Shown here: piece after piece, positions 49,330 through 57,896 of the stretch
Numbering within the stretch: position 1 is the stretch's first letter
Layout of the letters: every line of letters begins with the position of its first letter
Position numbers and translations under genes: made by a program
The notes under the pieces: model-generated
The model's database searches: none
What the model was told of the DNA's origin: nothing
Seen by the model: the letters and a program-made list of their open reading frames with translations, nothing else
NCBI GenBank assembly: GCA_964646815.1
Contig: CAZYFH010000013.1
Location: 16,465-80,464 of the forward strand
Reading direction: 5' to 3'
DNA: 64,000 nt
DNA from: CAZYFH01 sp964646815
GTDB lineage: Bacteria > Acidobacteriota > Vicinamibacteria > Vicinamibacterales > UBA8438

Positions 49330-51750
49330 TCATGCCCGCAGCCTCGTGTTCTCAGGGTCGTAGTAGGGCGTCTGGACCACCGTGGCCGGGCGCCGCTCGT
49401 CGAGGATTTCGACGGTGAGCCTGGTGCCCGCTTTCGACCACGCGGTTGAAACGTAGCCGAGCGCAATGCTGCGACCAACCCGGTGTCCCCAGCCCCCGGA
49501 GGTGATGCGGCCGACGACTTCGTCGCCCCTCCAGATACATTCCTCGCCACACGCGTCCGCGTCGCTTGCTTCGATGCCCAACGTGACGAGTCGCGTGGGC
49601 ACGCCGCGCTGCAACTGATCCTCGAGAGCCCCACGGCCGATGAAGTCCCCCTTGTCCAGCTTCACTAACCACTCGAGCCCGGCCTCCAGCGGGGTTTCCT
49701 CGCCGCACAGGTCGGCGGCCAGCAAATACCCTTTCTCCAGCCGCAGGGAGTTGAGCACCGCCCGCATGCCGCAGTCGACCAGGCCCAGCCCTGCCCCCGC
49801 CTCGAGGATACGATCGTAGATCGCTGACTGCTCGCTGAGCTCGTGATGCAGCTCCCACCCCAGCTCGCCCACAAAGTTGACGCGCAGCGCGCGCGCCGGC
49901 GAGGTGCCGACGCGGACGTCTCGCCACGAGAGCCAGGGGAACCGCGCGGAGGACCACTCGGCGTCCGTCAGCCTGGCCAGCAGGGCTCGTGAACGGGGCC
50001 CCACGACTGCGAGGACGCCGTGGCCACTCGTCACGTTCTCGATCGTGACACCGCTACCCCGCGGGAGGTGGTCCTCCAAGTGCTGTAGTAGCCGCAGCTC
50101 AGACGCTGCCGGGGCCACGAGGTAGAAACGATCGTCGCCGAGGCGCGTCATCGTCATGTCCTCGGCCACGTGGCCAGACGCGGTGAGCATCAGCGTGTAG
50201 CGCACGCGCGTCGTCCGTGGAAGACGGCCCGTCGTCAACCGGTCGAGGAAGGCTGCCGCGCCGCGCCCAGATACCAGGAACTTCGCGAAGGCACTCAGCT
50301 CGTACACTGCCACGCGATCCCGGACCGCGCCACACTCCGCACCGACGTGCTCGAAGTAGTTCGTGTTCCTGCGGAACGACAGCCGGTCGACCGGCTCCAC
50401 CCCGTCTGGGGCAAACCAGTTCGCCCGCTCCCACCCGTACCGGCTGCCGAAGACGGCACCACGCGCTTTCAGCGCGTCGTATACCGGCGGCGTCGTGACC
50501 GGGCGTCCCGCGTCGCGCTCCGTGTCCGGAATCGAAAGCTGATACTGCAGTCGATACGCTTCGTGGGCCTTAGCGACGGTATACGCCTTGGTGGTCCAGG
50601 TGCCAAAGCGCCGCGGATCGAGGCTCGACAGGTCAATGCTGGGCTCGCCTTCCACGATCCACTCAGCGAGGTACTTGCCGACGCCACCCGCTTGGGTGAT
50701 ACCGAAGTTGCATCCCGCGAGGCAGTAGAAGTTGGGGACCCCGTGCACCGGCCCCAGCAGTTGCTGGCCGTCCGGGGTGTAGGTGATGGGGCCGTTGCGT
50801 ATGTGCTTCAGTCCAGCGTCCTTGAGCATCGGCACGCGTTCCATGAGGCGCACGATGTAGTGCTGAATTCGCTCGAGGTCCACCGGCAGATCCATCTGCG
50901 CCCACTCCCACGCCACACCGTCAGTGCTCCATGCCTTGCAGTCGGACTCGTATGGACCAACTAGCAGACTGTTGCCCTCCTTGCGCAGATAGTAGGGAAC
51001 GTCCGGGTCGCGCAGCGACGTCAGCTCGCCGTCGAGGGCTTCGATGTCGGGAAGATCGTCGAACAGGACATGGTGGTGTTCCATCGCCGTCGTCGGCAAG
51101 GAGACACCGACCATGGCGCCGATCCGGTCGGCCCAAAGCCCACCCGCGTTGACGACGATGTCCGTCGTGATGTTCCCGTGTTCCGTGTGCACGACCCACT
51201 CGCCACCCCGGGTGCGAGACAAATCCGTGACGCGGTTGAATCGCCTGATCTCCGCACCTGCCTGACGCGCGGCCATGGCGAGGGCCGTAGTGGTCCCAGC
51301 CGGGTCGCAATGGCCGTCGTGCGGATGATGCATGGCCCCGACCAGATCTTCGGCGTGCATGAACGGAAAGATTCGACGCGCCTCCGCCGGCGCCACGAGC
51401 ACGCACTCGATGTCCAGCGCATGATCCTTCGACAACACGTGACGGTACTCATCCATCCGGTCGAGGGTCGTCGCCAGGCGAAGGCTCCCCGTCGTCCGCC
51501 ATCCCGTCTGCTGGCCAGTCTCGGCCTCCAATCGTTGATAGAGCTCGATGCTGTATCGATGCAACCGAGCGTTGCAGCGGTTGGCGGTCCACTGCACGAC
51601 GTTGCCAGCGGCGAGCCAGGTGGAGCCCGACGTCAGCTCGTTCTTGTCCACCAGCACCACGTCCGTCCAGCCAAGCTTCGTCAGGTGATACAGGAGGCTG
51701 CACCCGCTGATGCCGCCCCCGATGACGACCACGCGGGCCCACGTCTTCAT
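49330..51750 (-). CDS. Dimethylglycine/sarcosine dehydrogenase-like flavoprotein
   Basis: The 806-residue protein joins an N-terminal FAD-dependent amine oxidase domain ('VVVIGGGISGCSLLYHLTKL', 'GSTWLAAGNVVQWTANRCNA', 'YTPDGQQLLGPVHGVPNFYC') with a C-terminal GcvT aminomethyltransferase-like domain ('VRYTLMLTASGHVAEDMTMT', 'NFVGELGWELHHELSEQ', 'GLEWLVKLDKGDFIGRGAL'). This matches dimethylglycine and sarcosine dehydrogenases, which demethylate N-methyl amino acids to a folate carrier. ATG at 51750 starts the first FAD strand; upstream in-frame codons belong to the spacer. Convergent neighbours make it a single transcript with the amidohydrolase and permease likely downstream. Confidence 0.9.
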   Translation of the reverse strand: MKTWARVVVIGGGISGCSLLYHLTKLGWTDVVLVDKNELTSGSTWLAAGNVVQWTANRCNARLHRYSIELYQRLEAETGQQTGWRTTGSLRLATTLDRMDEYRHVLSKDHALDIECVLVAPAEARRIFPFMHAEDLVGAMHHPHDGHCDPAGTTTALAMAARQAGAEIRRFNRVTDLSRTRGGEWVVHTEHGNITTDIVVNAGGLWADRIGAMVGVSLPTTAMEHHHVLFDDLPDIEALDGELTSLRDPDVPYYLRKEGNSLLVGPYESDCKAWSTDGVAWEWAQMDLPVDLERIQHYIVRLMERVPMLKDAGLKHIRNGPITYTPDGQQLLGPVHGVPNFYCLAGCNFGITQAGGVGKYLAEWIVEGEPSIDLSSLDPRRFGTWTTKAYTVAKAHEAYRLQYQLSIPDTERDAGRPVTTPPVYDALKARGAVFGSRYGWERANWFAPDGVEPVDRLSFRRNTNYFEHVGAECGAVRDRVAVYELSAFAKFLVSGRGAAAFLDRLTTGRLPRTTRVRYTLMLTASGHVAEDMTMTRLGDDRFYLVAPAASELRLLQHLEDHLPRGSGVTIENVTSGHGVLAVVGPRSRALLARLTDAEWSSARFPWLSWRDVRVGTSPARALRVNFVGELGWELHHELSEQSAIYDRILEAGAGLGLVDCGMRAVLNSLRLEKGYLLAADLCGEETPLEAGLEWLVKLDKGDFIGRGALEDQLQRGVPTRLVTLGIEASDADACGEECIWRGDEVVGRITSGGWGHRVGRSIALGYVSTAWSKAGTRLTVEILDERRPATVVQTPYYDPENTRLRA

Positions 51751-51941
51751 CGCTGACACTGTCTCATCGTAGGGAAGCGCCTCCCGTGCACGAAGCGTAT
51801 TATGGAAGGTCCACGTTGAGGATCCTATCGGCCCCATGGAGAGGCCCGCGTCGCACCGAGACCGGTGATACAGCGCTGGTCGAGTGTAGCGAGACTCATA
51901 CCACGGGCTGCGAGCCGAGCAGATCTGGTGAGTGCATCGGT

Positions 51942-54923
51942 ATGACGACACCGTGGTGTGACTCGGGTCGGGGCCCAAAGGCGTTCGCGATCGTCGCGGC
52001 AACGGGGCTGATGGCGGCGCTGCTCGCGATTCGGCTCGTGCCGACTGTGAGCGCGCAAGAGATCGCCGCGCGAGGCGCGGGGGAGGGCGTCGCGGTCCTC
52101 CCGTTCGCCAACATTACCCAGGCGCCCGAGGACGACTGGATCGGGGCGGGCATCGCCGAGACGGTCGCGACCGATCTCGAGCAGACCGGTGGGCTGACGG
52201 TGGTGGGGCGCCGGGTGATGGCGGTAGCAGTCGGTGGCGTGACTGCTGCCGAGCGCGCCGACGAGGACGAGACGGTCGTGGAGGCGGGCCGACTGGTCGG
52301 CGCGCGGTGGGTCGTGTCGGGCGGCTACCAGCGGCTCGGCGACCGCCTGCGCATCACGGCGCGGGTGGTGAATGTCGAATCTGCGACGGTGGTGCGGTCG
52401 TCCCGGGTGGACGGGCCGGTGCGCGAGCTCTTTGCGCTGCAAGACCAACTCGCGGCGGAGCTGGTAGACGGATTGTCGGTGGAAGGCGCCGGGACCACGA
52501 CGTCTGACGTCGCAAGCGCCGGCGCGGAGCGGCCACCCTCCGAGAGCGCGACGGAGCGTCGAGACCCGTCGCCGGTTAGCGAGAGTGCGCCGTTACTCAC
52601 CGAGGTCCCGCCCGAAGCCGGCGTGCCCCCCAGTCGTTCGCCCCGTCCGGCTACGCGTACCACGAGCGGTGGGTTCGTGCCGCTGGCGCCCAACGTGATG
52701 ATCGACGGCCCCGCTCCGCCGCTGGCGCCGGCGACTCTGTCGCGCGACGCCGACGGCGGCGCGACGATACGGGCTGTGCGTGTCAACGCGCCGTTGCGGC
52801 TGGACGGGGCGCTGGACGAAGCTGTTTACGAGGACGTTGCCCCCGTCGGGGGATTTATCCAACAGGTTCCCAACAACGGCGCGGCGTCGACGGAGCAGAC
52901 CGACGTCTGGGTCTTCTATGACGACGAGAACATCTACGTCGCCGCACGGTGCTGGGACTCCGAGCCGGACTCACTGGTCGCCAACGACATGCGGCGCGAC
53001 TCGTTCCAGATCATCCGGAACGACAACTTCCAGGTGGTGTTCGATACCTTTTACGACCGGCGGAACGGCGTTGGCTTCATGGTGAACCCCATCGGGGGCT
53101 TCTTCGACTATCAGATCACCGATGAGAGTAGGCCCAACAGCGACTGGAACCCGGTCTGGGATCGGAGGACGGGACGCTTCGACGGAGGCTGGACCGTGGA
53201 GATGGAAATTCCGTTTAAGTCCCTTCGCTACAGCCCGCGCGCGTCGCAGATCTGGGGTATCCAGCTGCAGCGTTATGTCATGCGTGCGAACGAGTACTCG
53301 TATCTCACGCTTCTCCCGATCAACGCGTTCCCGGGCGTCCTCCGGCTCTCGGCTGCTGGCTCGCTGGTCGGTCTCGAGGTGCCGGGAGCTGGCGGGAATA
53401 TCGAGATCAAGCCGTATGCGATCTCGTCTGTGGCCACCGACCTCAATGCCTCACCGGCGATCTCGAGTCAGGGCGACGGCAACTTCGGGCTCGACGTCAA
53501 ATACGGCCTGACCGAGAACCTGACGGCCGACTTCACCTACAACACCGATTTCGCTCAGGTCGAGGTCGACGAGCAGCAGGTCAACCTGACGCGGTTCAGC
53601 CTGTTCTTCCCCGAGAAGCGCGAGTTTTTTCTCGAGAGCCGAGGCATTTTCGACTTCGGGCAAGGGAGCTCGTTCGGCAGCGGCGGTGGGCCCGGCGGCG
53701 GCGGCCGTCCCTCGGGCGGGGGTGGCTTCTTCGGCGGCGGCAACGCCCCGACCGTCTTCTTCAGTCGGCGCATCGGGCTGGAAAGTGGGCAGACGGTGCC
53801 AATTCTGGGCGGCGGCCGACTCACCGGTAAGGTCGGCCAATTCAGCGTCGGCGCCGTGAACATCCAGACCGACGATGCTCCCAGCATTGGCGCGCGCTCG
53901 ACCAACTTCACGGTGCTGCGAGTGAAGCGCGACATCCTGCGGCGTAGCCGCATCGGCGGAATCTTCACCGGACGATCCGTATCGACCATGGGGCGCGGCT
54001 CGAATGAGGTCTACGGCCTCGACGCCGCGTTCTCGTTCTACGACAACGTCAACTTCAGCGGCTACTATGCGCGCACGCGCACGCCTGGCCTCGATGGCGA
54101 CGATGCGAGCTACCAGGCGGCATTCAGTTACAACGGCGACCTCTACGGCTTCCATGTCGACCATTTGCTGGTCGGCGACAACTTCAATCCCGAGATCGGT
54201 TTCCTGCGGCGTGATGACTTCCGGCGCACGTTCGCGCGGGCTCAATACAGTCCGAGGCCCAGCTCGATCGAGGCGGTCCGCCAGTTCCGGTTGGGCGGCA
54301 GCGTCGACTACATTCTCAACGGCGCCGGCCAACTCGAGACAAGAACGGCGCAGCTCAGCTTCAACACGGAGCTGGAGAACACCGATCGCGTCGGCATCGA
54401 CGTCCAAAAAAGCTACGAGTTCCTCGTCCAGCCGTTTCAGATCGCGTCCGACGTAGCGATTCCAGTCGGCGGCTACGGCTTCAGCGACATGTTTCTCTCC
54501 TATTCGATGGGGGGGCAGCGCCGTATCTCCGGCAGTTTTTCGTTCCAACGGGGCGGGTTCTTCAGTGGCACTATCACAGCCGCAGGGTATCGACGCGGCC
54601 GCATCGAGATCACGCCACAGCTGTCGGTCGAGCCTGGCATCTCCGTCAACCGAATCGAGCTGCCGGAGGGTGTCTTCACGGCGACGCTGGTCACGAGCCG
54701 TGCCACGTACACGTTTACCCCGCGAATGTTCTTTGGCGGTCTGGTGCAGTACAACTCCAGCAACGACACGCTTAGCGCCAACCTGCGCTTCCGCTGGGAG
54801 TACTCACCGGGAAGCGAACTCTTCGTCGTCTACACCGACCAGCGGGATACGACGCTGCGCGGCGCCCCGATCCTAGAGAACCGAGCCTTCATCGTGAAGA
54901 TCAACCGCCTCTTCCGCTTCTGA
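51942..54923 (+). CDS. DUF5916 outer-membrane protein with TolB-like N-terminal domain
   Basis: The 993-residue protein has a signal peptide ending near 'TVSAQE', followed by a domain similar to the amino-terminal part of TolB/FlgO-type proteins ('GEGVAVLPFANITQ', 'GAGIAETVATDLEQTGGLTV', 'RWVVSGGYQRLGDRLRITAR'). Next comes a CBM9-like region ('LRLDGALDEAVYEDVAPVGG', 'VWVFYDDENIYVAARCWDSE') and a DUF5916 barrel ('FPEKREFFLESRGIFDFGQG', 'VFFSRRIGLESGQTVPILGG'). A glycine-rich loop (about residues 583-603) and a final Phe ('INRLFRF') are typical. DUF5916 proteins are outer-membrane barrels; the ligand is unknown. The TolB-like front is unusual. Confidence 0.85.
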   Translation: MTTPWCDSGRGPKAFAIVAATGLMAALLAIRLVPTVSAQEIAARGAGEGVAVLPFANITQAPEDDWIGAGIAETVATDLEQTGGLTVVGRRVMAVAVGGVTAAERADEDETVVEAGRLVGARWVVSGGYQRLGDRLRITARVVNVESATVVRSSRVDGPVRELFALQDQLAAELVDGLSVEGAGTTTSDVASAGAERPPSESATERRDPSPVSESAPLLTEVPPEAGVPPSRSPRPATRTTSGGFVPLAPNVMIDGPAPPLAPATLSRDADGGATIRAVRVNAPLRLDGALDEAVYEDVAPVGGFIQQVPNNGAASTEQTDVWVFYDDENIYVAARCWDSEPDSLVANDMRRDSFQIIRNDNFQVVFDTFYDRRNGVGFMVNPIGGFFDYQITDESRPNSDWNPVWDRRTGRFDGGWTVEMEIPFKSLRYSPRASQIWGIQLQRYVMRANEYSYLTLLPINAFPGVLRLSAAGSLVGLEVPGAGGNIEIKPYAISSVATDLNASPAISSQGDGNFGLDVKYGLTENLTADFTYNTDFAQVEVDEQQVNLTRFSLFFPEKREFFLESRGIFDFGQGSSFGSGGGPGGGGRPSGGGGFFGGGNAPTVFFSRRIGLESGQTVPILGGGRLTGKVGQFSVGAVNIQTDDAPSIGARSTNFTVLRVKRDILRRSRIGGIFTGRSVSTMGRGSNEVYGLDAAFSFYDNVNFSGYYARTRTPGLDGDDASYQAAFSYNGDLYGFHVDHLLVGDNFNPEIGFLRRDDFRRTFARAQYSPRPSSIEAVRQFRLGGSVDYILNGAGQLETRTAQLSFNTELENTDRVGIDVQKSYEFLVQPFQIASDVAIPVGGYGFSDMFLSYSMGGQRRISGSFSFQRGGFFSGTITAAGYRRGRIEITPQLSVEPGISVNRIELPEGVFTATLVTSRATYTFTPRMFFGGLVQYNSSNDTLSANLRFRWEYSPGSELFVVYTDQRDTTLRGAPILENRAFIVKINRLFRF

Positions 54924-54978
54924 CGATGGAGTGGATATAGTCCGCGGAACTGGGACACATCGCGAGAGGGGAACGGTC

Positions 54979-55299
54979 ATGGCCAGTGTGTACACCGATC
55001 GCGCGACCCGTTTCGTGAAGGCGCTACCGGCACTCTATCGGCGCTCCGGCGACCAGGGATGGAAGCGCGGCGTGACGAAGGACGTCAGCGACACCCGGGT
55101 GCTATTCGAGTCAGGCGAACCGCTTCCAGTCGAGAATATCGTCGAATTGACGTTTCATCTGCCCGAACAGCTTGGAAACCTGCTCGCGGGTCAGATCACA
55201 TGTCTCCGCAAGGCCGTCTGCCGTCGGGCTAAAAGCGACATGGTGCCGCCTCGCTCGGCCGTGCGGTTTCTCGAGCTGAAGAGCGGCACCGAGAGCTAG
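54979..55299 (+). CDS. PilZ-like protein
   Basis: The 106-residue protein has a PilZ-type pattern: an Arg-rich start ('YRRSGDQGWKRGVTKDVSDT') with a D-x-S motif, 'IVELTFHLPEQLG' and 'RSAVRFLELKSG'. PilZ domains bind cyclic-di-GMP through an RxxxR and a (D/N)xSxxG motif; here the final Gly of the second motif is Arg or Val, and the first motif is only approximate, so binding is doubtful. AGAGGGGA lies about seven bases before the ATG. It lies 55 bases after the DUF5916 gene on the same strand. Confidence 0.65.
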   Translation: MASVYTDRATRFVKALPALYRRSGDQGWKRGVTKDVSDTRVLFESGEPLPVENIVELTFHLPEQLGNLLAGQITCLRKAVCRRAKSDMVPPRSAVRFLELKSGTES

Positions 55300-55649
55300 C
55301 CGCGTCCACTACTGGCTGCCAGTCGAGCCCGCCACGGTTCGCCAGAGATCTCGCCCGACACCCGACGTTCACCACGGCCCCTCGGCGCGCGACGATTAGT
55401 CTGCGTCCTCCAGCGCGAAGGTGAAGATGGCGAGGTTGGCAGCGATGGTGACCTTCCGGCGGCCCTCCCTCCGATAGGTGAGGCGCGGCGCCGGGGGTCG
55501 GGGCCAACTAGGCGGCGAGGGTCAGTACGACTGTTGGGATGACGGAAACGGCTCGCATCGATCGGCTCTCGGCGGACGACTGCAGCGTGTAGCGTAGTAC
55601 CCGGCCGTCCGGTCGCACAGGTGTCCAGTGCGTGTGGGCCTTCACCCTG
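55300..55649. other. Intergenic between convergent genes
   Basis: No convincing gene. The minus strand has a short stretch reading 'RRKVTIAANLAIFTFALEDA' at about 55395-55465, which could be the end of an old gene, but no family is recognised. The remainder is GC-rich spacer leading into an A-type repeat. Confidence 0.4.
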
Positions 55650-55732
55650 GAGTTTGCCTGTATCGCCAACGTAGCGCAGGCCTTCAGGCCGGCGAGGCTG
55701 ACGCCTGGCCTTACGGATGGCCACCAAGGGGC
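55650..55732. repeat. A-type hairpin repeat, copy 3
   Basis: TTTGCCTGTATCGCCAACGTA, GCGCAGGCCTTCAGGCC and an imperfect hairpin AGGCTGACGCCT, then GGATGGCCACCAAGGGG. It follows copies 1 and 2 in order and position, and sits at the convergent end of two genes. Confidence 0.6.
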
Positions 55733-56877
55733 TAGCGCATGAGCAGCGGAATGTCGAAGTTCACACGGGCCAGGACGCGGAAGGAGTAGTTGTAGTCCTG
55801 CTCCACGTGATGGAGCCGTATGGAGCCTTCGATCGTCACACCCTCATCTTCGTACAGCATGCGCGTCAACCCGAGCTCGCCGTAGTGACGCGTCGGCCGG
55901 ACCACGGTGCCGTCCTGGAGGCGGGAGCCGTAGGGACCCGTCGGCCGGAACACGGTGCCGTCCTGCAGGCGGGAGCCGTAGTTCTCATCGCCCTCCACCT
56001 TAAGCCACGCGTAGGCTTCCCAGAACACGGCGTGGCCGCGCCAGCGGTTCTTCTCCGCCGCCACCCGGACGAACAGGCCGTGACCATGGTTCGCGCCGTC
56101 CTCGACCGCCCGGTCAGCCACATGCTTCGACCACATCATGTAGCTCTCGACCGTCGTCCGATCGAACAGGCCGACCGGCGGTTCGACGATGAACCCGGGT
56201 CCACCGGCAAAGCTGTCGCTCACCGGTCCGGTATCGAAGAGCTGCCCGCCCTCGTGAACGTGGTGGACCTGATACGCAACCGCCATCGGGATCGGCGTGT
56301 CGAGCGGCACCCGTCCTGTGAGCCCCGCGTCGAAGCGTTCCCGATGCTCGTTGGTGTTTAGTCGCTGCCAGTTGATCCATGCGTCCTGCTCGATCCGAGC
56401 ACCGTCGAGCTTCCACTGAAGCCCCGCCTCGTACGGCCGCGTGAACGCCAGTGTCTCTCGCTGGAGCGGCGGTAGGAGACGGTGCGGCCCGACGAGGTCT
56501 GGGCCGAGCAGACCGGCCTCGGGCGTAATGTCGAGCGTGCCAATCACGAATCGCGACGGCCCTCGGTCGACAGTCAGACTGAACACGGGGCGCCACTGCT
56601 CGGCGAACCGCTCGGAACCGAACCGATGGTCGGTGAAGATGCCCCCACGAAATGTGACGCGGTCGTTTAGCGCCACGTCGAACGCAACGGTCGCCGCCGT
56701 ACCAAACAGTGTCTCGCCGTCCCTGAACGGGTTGAAGAATTCGGTGTTGTCGCCGTAGAAGGTCACGTTGGTGTGGAGGGTGACGCGCTCCTGGGCGACG
56801 GCGGGGAGACCGAGATTGCCGAGCATCACCGCCACGGCGCCGAACTGCGTAGCGAGCCTGCGAACAATGCGTGGCAT
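55732..56877 (-). CDS. Secreted outer-membrane-type protein of unknown function
   Basis: The 381-residue protein has a signal peptide ending near 'LPAVAQE' and alternating beta-strands rich in aromatic residues ('TLHTNVTFYGDNTEFFNPFR', 'DRVTFRGGIFTDHRFGSERF', 'LAFTRPYEAGLQWKLDG', 'YNYSFRVLARVNFDIPLLMR'), ending in Met-Arg. It looks like a beta-barrel or alginate-export-like porin, but no family is named with confidence. Near the C-terminus two 16-residue units in a row share 'YGSRLQDGTV', the tandem duplication listed separately. Convergent with the PilZ-like gene; divergent from the following secreted protein. Confidence 0.6.
   Translation of the reverse strand: MPRIVRRLATQFGAVAVMLGNLGLPAVAQERVTLHTNVTFYGDNTEFFNPFRDGETLFGTAATVAFDVALNDRVTFRGGIFTDHRFGSERFAEQWRPVFSLTVDRGPSRFVIGTLDITPEAGLLGPDLVGPHRLLPPLQRETLAFTRPYEAGLQWKLDGARIEQDAWINWQRLNTNEHRERFDAGLTGRVPLDTPIPMAVAYQVHHVHEGGQLFDTGPVSDSFAGGPGFIVEPPVGLFDRTTVESYMMWSKHVADRAVEDGANHGHGLFVRVAAEKNRWRGHAVFWEAYAWLKVEGDENYGSRLQDGTVFRPTGPYGSRLQDGTVVRPTRHYGELGLTRMLYEDEGVTIEGSIRLHHVEQDYNYSFRVLARVNFDIPLLMR
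55891..55986. repeat. 48-base tandem duplication inside the outer-membrane protein gene
   Basis: Two adjacent 48-base units (55891-55938 and 55939-55986) each begin CGTCGGCCGGA and share 41 of the first 43 bases. Each encodes a 16-residue loop with 'YGSRLQDGTV' and 'RPT'. The duplication is in frame. Confidence 0.85.
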
Positions 56878-56996
56878 GGGAGGCCGGATTATACCCCCCG
56901 CCTCTCTCTGCACCTCGACCTGCTGCGTTCCGTATAGGGTGATAGGGGCGGCACCCGAGACCGGCACCCCGAGACGAGGAGCCGTGGGAGAATCGT

Positions 56997-57602
56997 ATGT
57001 TGGCAAGCCATTCGTCGTGGACCTTCCGCGCCCACGCATCGCGTGCGGGGCTCGTCGTCGTGACCGTTCTGAGCCTTGGGATTGGCTCGACGATCGCGCA
57101 GGACGACGCGCAGCCGTGGCTGCACGTGGAGATCACCGGGGACGGCGTGGATGCCCAGGACGTGAACCTCAAGCTCCCGCTCTCGGCGGCCGAGGCGATG
57201 CTCGCCATGGTGCCGGACACTGTCATGTCCGAGGGCCAGCTGAAGCTGGCAGCGCAGGGCGTGCTGGTCAGCATGAGCGCCCTCCGCGGCGTGTGGCAGG
57301 AGCTGATGAACGTCGGTGACACGGAGTTCGTCACCATCGAGCAGGTGGAGGAGACGGTTCGGATCGCGCGGGCCGGCGACAACATTGAGGTGCGCGTCGA
57401 GCAGCGGGGTGAGGACGGGAACGAAACCGTCGACGTCGAGTTACCGGTCGCCGTCGTCGACGCCCTGCTCTCGGGTAACAGCGACAAGCTCAACATCCGC
57501 GCCGCCATCGAGCAGCTGAGTGTCCTGCGGGGGGACATCGTGCGCGTCAACGAGGACGGCCGGCAGATCCGCGTTTGGATCGCCGAGGTGGTGCAGCCCT
57601 GA
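56997..57602 (+). CDS. Secreted protein of unknown function
   Basis: The 201-residue product has a signal peptide ending 'STIAQDD', then an acidic domain rich in beta-strands: 'LHVEITGDGVDAQDVNLKLP', 'GDTEFVTIEQVEETVRIARA', 'VDVELPVAVVDALLSGNSDK'. No enzyme motif is seen. A repeated pattern of 'LPLSAAEAML' and 'LPVAVVDALL' suggests two similar halves. GGGAG lies about six bases before the ATG. It is divergent from the outer-membrane protein gene. Confidence 0.6.
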   Translation: MLASHSSWTFRAHASRAGLVVVTVLSLGIGSTIAQDDAQPWLHVEITGDGVDAQDVNLKLPLSAAEAMLAMVPDTVMSEGQLKLAAQGVLVSMSALRGVWQELMNVGDTEFVTIEQVEETVRIARAGDNIEVRVEQRGEDGNETVDVELPVAVVDALLSGNSDKLNIRAAIEQLSVLRGDIVRVNEDGRQIRVWIAEVVQP

Positions 57603-57744
57603 TCGCGGGAGGCGCTGGATTCGTCACTCAGCTTTCACGCCTTCCGAGGCGATTCAGCCAATGCCCTGCGAGGGCGACGCACGCGGAACGCCGCGAGATA
57701 CGCCCCGGCGCTCCCTTCTTTCCAGCTATCTCACCGCAGGCTGC

Positions 57745-57750
57745 TAGAAT
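57745..57750 (+). promoter_or_regulatory. Possible -10 element in the leader of the glycosyltransferase gene
   Basis: TAGAAT lies about 147 bases before the ATG of the fusion gene, within a 294-base gap that has no other feature. A -35 box cannot be placed confidently. Confidence 0.25.
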
Positions 57751-57896
57751 ACAGTTCGTTTGAGTGCCGCCGTCCGACGCGAGTGGTGGCATCGGCGACG
57801 GGTCCGTCCGCGCACGAAGCCGGTGCCGACCCTTCGACTGGTACAGTCCGCTCGCCGTGAACTGGTGATTCCACGACGCCCTCGTCGCTCGCGAAG

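Noticed and set aside
55891..55986. CRISPR-like repeat
   Set aside because: Only two adjacent in-frame units with no spacers; a coding tandem duplication.
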